A stretch of 64,000 nt of DNA. Source: Lutibacter sp. (GTDB lineage Bacteria > Bacteroidota > Bacteroidia > Flavobacteriales > Flavobacteriaceae). The stretch covers positions 1-64,000 of the forward strand of contig DAIDMK010000007.1 in assembly GCA_027449025.1 (NCBI GenBank), read 5' to 3'. The notes below the pieces were generated by a model that had not been told where the DNA came from, did not search any database, and was given only the letters and a program-made list of their open reading frames with translations. Below, piece by piece: positions 59,958 to 64,000 of this stretch. Positions within the stretch are counted from its first letter, which is position 1. Each line of letters opens with the position of its first letter. Position numbers and translations under genes: made by a program.

Positions 59958-61847
59958 CTATTTAATCAGCTCAAAACTTCGTTTGATAAAATTGGTCAAA
60001 TCTTCGCCGTGCAATAAGTTTTGAGAAAGTTTTGCCAAGTCAAATGCTTGTTTAATTAACGCTTCCTGTTTCTTTTTGGTTTTGGTAGCCAAAATTTTGC
60101 CAACCAAATCGTTATTGGTATTCACCACCAAATTGAACATATCAGGGAAATTTCCCATTCCCATAAATCCGCCTCCGCCGGTTGCCTGCATTTCTTTCAT
60201 ACGGCGCATAAATTCGGGTTGGGTAATAATAAAAGGATTTGCTGATGAATCCATTGCTTCTAACTGAACCGAATAGGTTTTTGTCGGAATTATTTCTTCA
60301 ATTATCGGTTTTAATTCGGCTATTTCCTCATCAGAAAGTTTGCTAATTTTCGCCTCGTCTTTTTTAATTAAATTGTCAATTTGATCAGCATCAACACGTG
60401 CAAATTGGATATTTTCTTTTGAACCTTCCAATTTTTGAATCAAATGAGAAACAATAGGAGAATCTAACAACAAAACTTCATAGCCTTTTTCTTTAGCGGC
60501 ATCAATATAACTGTGTTGCGCTTTTACGTTAGAGGCATAAAGAATAACCAGTTTGTTGTCTTTATCGGTTTGGAGTGGTTTAATTTTTTCCTCTAACTCT
60601 TCAAAAGTAAGATAAGTATCGTCAACCGTTGGATATAGTGCAAATTTGTCAGATTTTTCAAAGAATTTTTCTTCGGAAAGCATTCCGTACTCAATAATTA
60701 TTTTGATGTCGTTCCATTTTTCTTCGAAAGCCTTGCGGTCATTTTTAAACAAACTAATTAGTTTATCAGCCACTTTTCGAGTGATATAGCTCGATATTTT
60801 CTTAACAGCGGCATCACTTTGCAAATAGGAACGAGAAACGTTTAAGGGAATATCTGGAGAATCAATTACACCGCGAAGCATTTGTAAAAAGTCGGGCACA
60901 ATTCCTTCTACATTGTCTGTTACAAATACCTGATTTTGATATAATTGTATTTTATCTTTCGCTTGATCTATGTTTTTAGTCAGCTTTGGAAAATATAAAA
61001 TTCCTGTTAAGTTAAACGGATAATCAACATTTAAATGAATGTTAAATAACGGTTCTTCAAATTGCATTGGATACAACTCTCTGTAAAATTCCGCGTAATC
61101 TTCCTCTTTTAATTCGGTCGGATTTTTTGTCCAAGCCGGATTTGGGTTATTTACAATATTGTCAACCGTAATTTTTTCTGGTTTTGCATCTTTAGGCGCA
61201 TTATCAGCCAATGGCAACGTTTCTTCACGCGTTCCAAATTTGATTGGAATTGGCATAAACTTGTTGTATTTGCTTAACAATTGCGTAATTTTGTGTTCTT
61301 CCAAAAACTCTGTTGAATCATCTGCAATATGCAGCACTATTTCTGTTCCACGCTCGGTTCTTTCAATTTCTTCTAAGGTATATTTCGGACTTCCATCACA
61401 TTCCCACCGAACTGCTTTTGCATCTTCCAAAAATGATTTGGTAAAAATTTCCACTTTTTCGGCAACCATAAAAGAAGAGTAGAATCCCAATCCGAAATGA
61501 CCGATAATTCCAGTATCTTCAACTTTGTCTTTGTATTTTTCCACAAATTCTTCAGCGCCTGAAAAAGCAATCTGGTTGATGTATTTTTTAACTTCATCAC
61601 CCGTCATTCCAACACCTTGGTCAATAATTCTGATTTCCTTTTTTTCTTTATCAACTTTTATTTCGATAATAGGATTTCCAATATCACCTTTGATTTCACC
61701 CAATGTTGATAAATGATTTAATTTTAAAGTAGCATCTGTTGCATTTGAAATCAACTCACGCAAAAATATTTCGTGATCAGAATACAAGAATTTTTTAATA
61801 ATGGGAAAAATATTTTCAGCCGTTACTTTAATACTTCCTTTTGCCAT
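59958..61847 (-). CDS. htpG: Hsp90-family chaperone HtpG
   Basis: 629 residues: N-terminal GHKL ATPase with ELISNATDATLKL, IDQGVGMTGDEV, IGHFGLGFYSSFMVAEKVEI and ERGTEIVLHI, then the middle domain (GVIDSPDIPLNVSRSYLQSD) and the C-terminal dimerisation domain. An insertion near 200-245 (ADNAPKDAKPEKITVDNIV) is in the charged linker position. A stand-alone gene with its own terminator; no heat-shock operator was identified by eye. Confidence 0.95.
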   Translation of the reverse strand: MAKGSIKVTAENIFPIIKKFLYSDHEIFLRELISNATDATLKLNHLSTLGEIKGDIGNPIIEIKVDKEKKEIRIIDQGVGMTGDEVKKYINQIAFSGAEEFVEKYKDKVEDTGIIGHFGLGFYSSFMVAEKVEIFTKSFLEDAKAVRWECDGSPKYTLEEIERTERGTEIVLHIADDSTEFLEEHKITQLLSKYNKFMPIPIKFGTREETLPLADNAPKDAKPEKITVDNIVNNPNPAWTKNPTELKEEDYAEFYRELYPMQFEEPLFNIHLNVDYPFNLTGILYFPKLTKNIDQAKDKIQLYQNQVFVTDNVEGIVPDFLQMLRGVIDSPDIPLNVSRSYLQSDAAVKKISSYITRKVADKLISLFKNDRKAFEEKWNDIKIIIEYGMLSEEKFFEKSDKFALYPTVDDTYLTFEELEEKIKPLQTDKDNKLVILYASNVKAQHSYIDAAKEKGYEVLLLDSPIVSHLIQKLEGSKENIQFARVDADQIDNLIKKDEAKISKLSDEEIAELKPIIEEIIPTKTYSVQLEAMDSSANPFIITQPEFMRRMKEMQATGGGGFMGMGNFPDMFNLVVNTNNDLVGKILATKTKKKQEALIKQAFDLAKLSQNLLHGEDLTNFIKRSFELIK

Positions 61848-61998
61848 ATTTTTTAGTTTTTTGATTTATTATTTACCTTGTGTTACAGTCAAAAAAAATA
61901 CCAAAGTGTGAAAGGTGACAAATTGGCAATGTTATAGCAATTATAAATTGAGATAATTATGTATCTTCGTTTATCAATTTTATAGATTAATAAAATAA

Positions 61999-63573
61999 AT
62001 GGCACAACTAGATTTTGATTATGTAATTATTGGTAGCGGATTTGGCGGGTCTGTAAGTGCATTACGTTTGTCAGAAAAAGGCTACAAAGTTTTGGTTATT
62101 GAAAAAGGTAAGTGGTTTACCGGAAAGGATTTTCCCAAAACCAATTGGAATTTAAAAAAATGGTTGTGGCAGCCAAATATAAAATTATTTGGGTTTTTTA
62201 AAATGACTTTTCTAAACCATGTCACTGTTTTATCGGGCGTTGGTGTTGGTGGTGGTTCATTGACTTATGCGAATACACTGCCAATTCCAAAAACAGATTT
62301 TTTCACATCGGGCAGTTGGGCAGCCTTGAACAATTGGGAAGAGGAACTGAAGCTGCATTACAAAACAGCTTATAAAATGTTGGGAGCAGAAACCAATCCT
62401 AAATTACATGCCGCAGATTTAGCACTTAAAGATTTGGCTGAAGGTATTGGGAAAGTTAGCGATTTTGAAGCTGCAAAAGTGGATGTTTATTTTGGGGAAG
62501 CCGGGCGCACTGTTGAAGACCCTTATTTTGGAGGAAAAGGACCCGACAGAACTGGTTGCACGCATTGTGGCGCTTGTATGACTGGTTGTAGGTACAATGC
62601 AAAAAACACCTTAGACAAGAACTATTTGCATTTGGCGCAACAATTGGGCGCTAAAATTTTCGCAGAAAAGGAAGTTGTTGATGTTGTGGTTTTAGGTGCC
62701 GAAGACGGTTCTGACGGCTATAAAATTGAATTTGAATCGAGTATTGGAAAAAAGGAAATAGCCAGCGTAACCGCGAAAGGAGTCATTTTTTCAGGAGGCG
62801 TTGTTGGTACGGTGCCCTTGCTTTTAAAATTGAAGAAGAAATCGTTGCCCAATTTATCCGATATGGTTGGTTGTGCCATAAGAACCAATAATGAATCTCT
62901 AATACTGGTTACCTCAACCAATAAAAATTTTAAGGATTTTTCTAAAGGGATTGCTATTGGCTCCATTTTGCATACCGATGAAAACAGTCATTTAGAACCT
63001 GTTCGTTACGGGGAAGGATCTGCGTTTTTCAGAATGCTTACAATTCCTGTTATTTTTAGTAAATATGTGCTGTTGCGATTTTTAGGCGTGTTGTTTTTAT
63101 TTGTAAAGTTTCCATTGAAATTACTGAAAACAATTTTCACCAAAAATTATGCGAAACGCACTACTGTTTTATTATTTATGCAAACGGTTGACAGCACCAT
63201 CAGATTAAAATTAGGCAGATTTACAAAAATGAAAACAGTACCTGAAAACGGACCAATACCGTCAGGAATTATTCCCGAGGCATTTGATTTAAGCAAAAAA
63301 TATGGTAAAATAGTAAATGGAATTCCCTTTGGAAATTTTGTTGATGTTTTGCTGGGAACGCCTACCACTGCACATATTTTAGGCGGGGCTGTAATGGGGG
63401 AAGATTCTTTAAAAGGTGTTATAAACAAACACAATCAAGTTTTTGGCTATCAAAATATGTTGGTTTGCGATGGTTCAATGATTTCTGCAAACCCCGGTGT
63501 AAATCCATCCTTAACCATCACCGCAATTACAGAGTGTGCAATGGGTGAAATTCCTGCCAAGGCAGCTAATTAA
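61999..63573 (+). CDS. GMC-type FAD oxidoreductase with a four-Cys motif
   Basis: 524 residues related to bacterial cholesterol oxidase-like GMC proteins. FAD motif DYVIIGSGFGGSVSALRLSEKG (7-28), SGVGVGGGSLTYANT, the ferredoxin-like CTHCGACMTGCRYNAKNTL, HILGGAVMGEDSL (active-site His) and the C-terminal CDGSMISANPGVNPSLTITAI. The Cys motif recalls the Fe-S-containing subgroup. No signal peptide; substrate may be a sterol or other polycyclic alcohol, but this is not determined. Confidence 0.87.
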   Translation: MAQLDFDYVIIGSGFGGSVSALRLSEKGYKVLVIEKGKWFTGKDFPKTNWNLKKWLWQPNIKLFGFFKMTFLNHVTVLSGVGVGGGSLTYANTLPIPKTDFFTSGSWAALNNWEEELKLHYKTAYKMLGAETNPKLHAADLALKDLAEGIGKVSDFEAAKVDVYFGEAGRTVEDPYFGGKGPDRTGCTHCGACMTGCRYNAKNTLDKNYLHLAQQLGAKIFAEKEVVDVVVLGAEDGSDGYKIEFESSIGKKEIASVTAKGVIFSGGVVGTVPLLLKLKKKSLPNLSDMVGCAIRTNNESLILVTSTNKNFKDFSKGIAIGSILHTDENSHLEPVRYGEGSAFFRMLTIPVIFSKYVLLRFLGVLFLFVKFPLKLLKTIFTKNYAKRTTVLLFMQTVDSTIRLKLGRFTKMKTVPENGPIPSGIIPEAFDLSKKYGKIVNGIPFGNFVDVLLGTPTTAHILGGAVMGEDSLKGVINKHNQVFGYQNMLVCDGSMISANPGVNPSLTITAITECAMGEIPAKAAN

Positions 63574-64000
63574 ATTTTATAAATTATAAAAATAGATGAT
63601 TAAATGTTTATTTGATTATTTATAGGAATTAGGCTTGGTATTTTTTGAATGGATTTCTTAATATCTATATTATTTTTAACTAACTTTTTAAACAAATTTA
63701 ACTACAAAATCATTTAATCTTAAATTAAGCAAATTGTTTAATTTGATGAGGGGTACTTTTAAATTTGGTGTTTATAGTGGCGTTGTTTTGTTATCTTTTG
63801 GTTTGGTCATTTTTATTTTTAGTTGAACATCGTACTTTGAACAATATAAGTATAATAGTTATGTTATTGATAATATAACAGTTATATTTAATGTTTTATT
63901 TAAAAATGGTGTTAAAATAGTTATGAACATCGTATAATTAATGTTGTAATTAATTTTTGATTTTAGTAAGTTTGAAAAAATATAATAATAAAAATAAGTT
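63574..64000. other. Gene-free right edge of the window
   Basis: Very AT-rich. It holds a 26-codon hydrophobic open frame at 63746-63826 (VVLLSFGLVIFIF), two copies of GAACATCGTA (63825 and 63924), and a TAAGTTTG box at 63967-63974 that could be the -7 element of a gene beyond the window. None is strong enough to call a gene. Confidence 0.35.

Noticed and set aside
63746..63826. 26-codon hydrophobic open frame at the right edge
   Set aside because: Single hydrophobic stretch, no neighbour or conservation evidence; left as part of the spacer.

Overview
The window looks like chromosome from a marine-type member of the Flavobacteriaceae (Bacteroidota). Evidence: a low-GC sequence, many SusC-style TonB-dependent receptors with CarboxypepD_reg-like N-termini, promoters of the TTG / TAnnTTTG type, no Shine-Dalgarno-like leaders, and flavobacterial marker families (DUF2851, DUF5683, DUF6122, WbqC, the CAL67264-type small membrane protein next to ettA, RamB/ScfR-type regulator beside aceB-aceA).

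Layout. 1-10.3 kb: a TonB-dependent receptor preceded by two tandem copies of a dispersed leader repeat, a transposase fossil, then an envelope block (lptD-like gene divergent from a SPOR-type amidase and an MCE/MlaD protein) and a membrane Fe-S / HAD / CCG-domain oxidoreductase trio. 10.3-31.8 kb: a menaquinone locus (menA ... metallo-beta-lactamase-fold protein, menC, CPBP protease, menE) that is split by a ~16-kb accessory island (11.3-27.4 kb). 31.9-36.5 kb: zinc-ribbon protein, YebC, acyl-CoA carboxylase beta subunit, and an FMN reductase-MarR-pirin operon. 36.5-41.4 kb: glyoxylate shunt (regulator, aceB, aceA) with a palindromic operator. 41.6-63.6 kb: mostly housekeeping genes (ettA, ric/scdA, lepB, dapB, parB-parA, pepD, galM-like, SPFH protein, S1/P1 nuclease, RluA-type synthase, Nudix, htpG, GMC oxidoreductase).

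The island is the most unusual part. It has three units, each opened by a near-identical 125-residue cysteine protein (C-x9-C-x3-C) and each followed by a different receptor cassette. Unit 3 has a Met/His-rich lipoprotein plus an OprC/NosA-type copper receptor that keeps both halves of the known copper site. Unit 2 has a receptor plus a BNR-fold lipoprotein with CxCC and CPH motifs. Unit 1 has a receptor, a DUF4198-like periplasmic protein, a NapH-like membrane ferredoxin and a complete ATP-driven double-cubane reductase pair (HgdB/DCCP-like protein plus BadF/HgdC-type activase). Fossils of the unit-2 type genes survive at both edges of the unit-1 cassette: a receptor 5' end at 11935-12030 and a BNR-lipoprotein 3' end at 18693-18948. 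The cassette therefore appears to have replaced the inside of an older unit. Metal (copper) acquisition is well supported for unit 3 and is inference for the other two.

A second unusual element is an ~87-90 bp repeat found at five loci. At four of them its last bases (ACAGATGAAA) include the start codon of the following gene (NapH-like, menC, dapB, a PH-like protein). A conserved CTGTT segment can pair either with an upstream AACAG or with the AACAG just before the start codon, as expected for a start-site switch. Function is untested.
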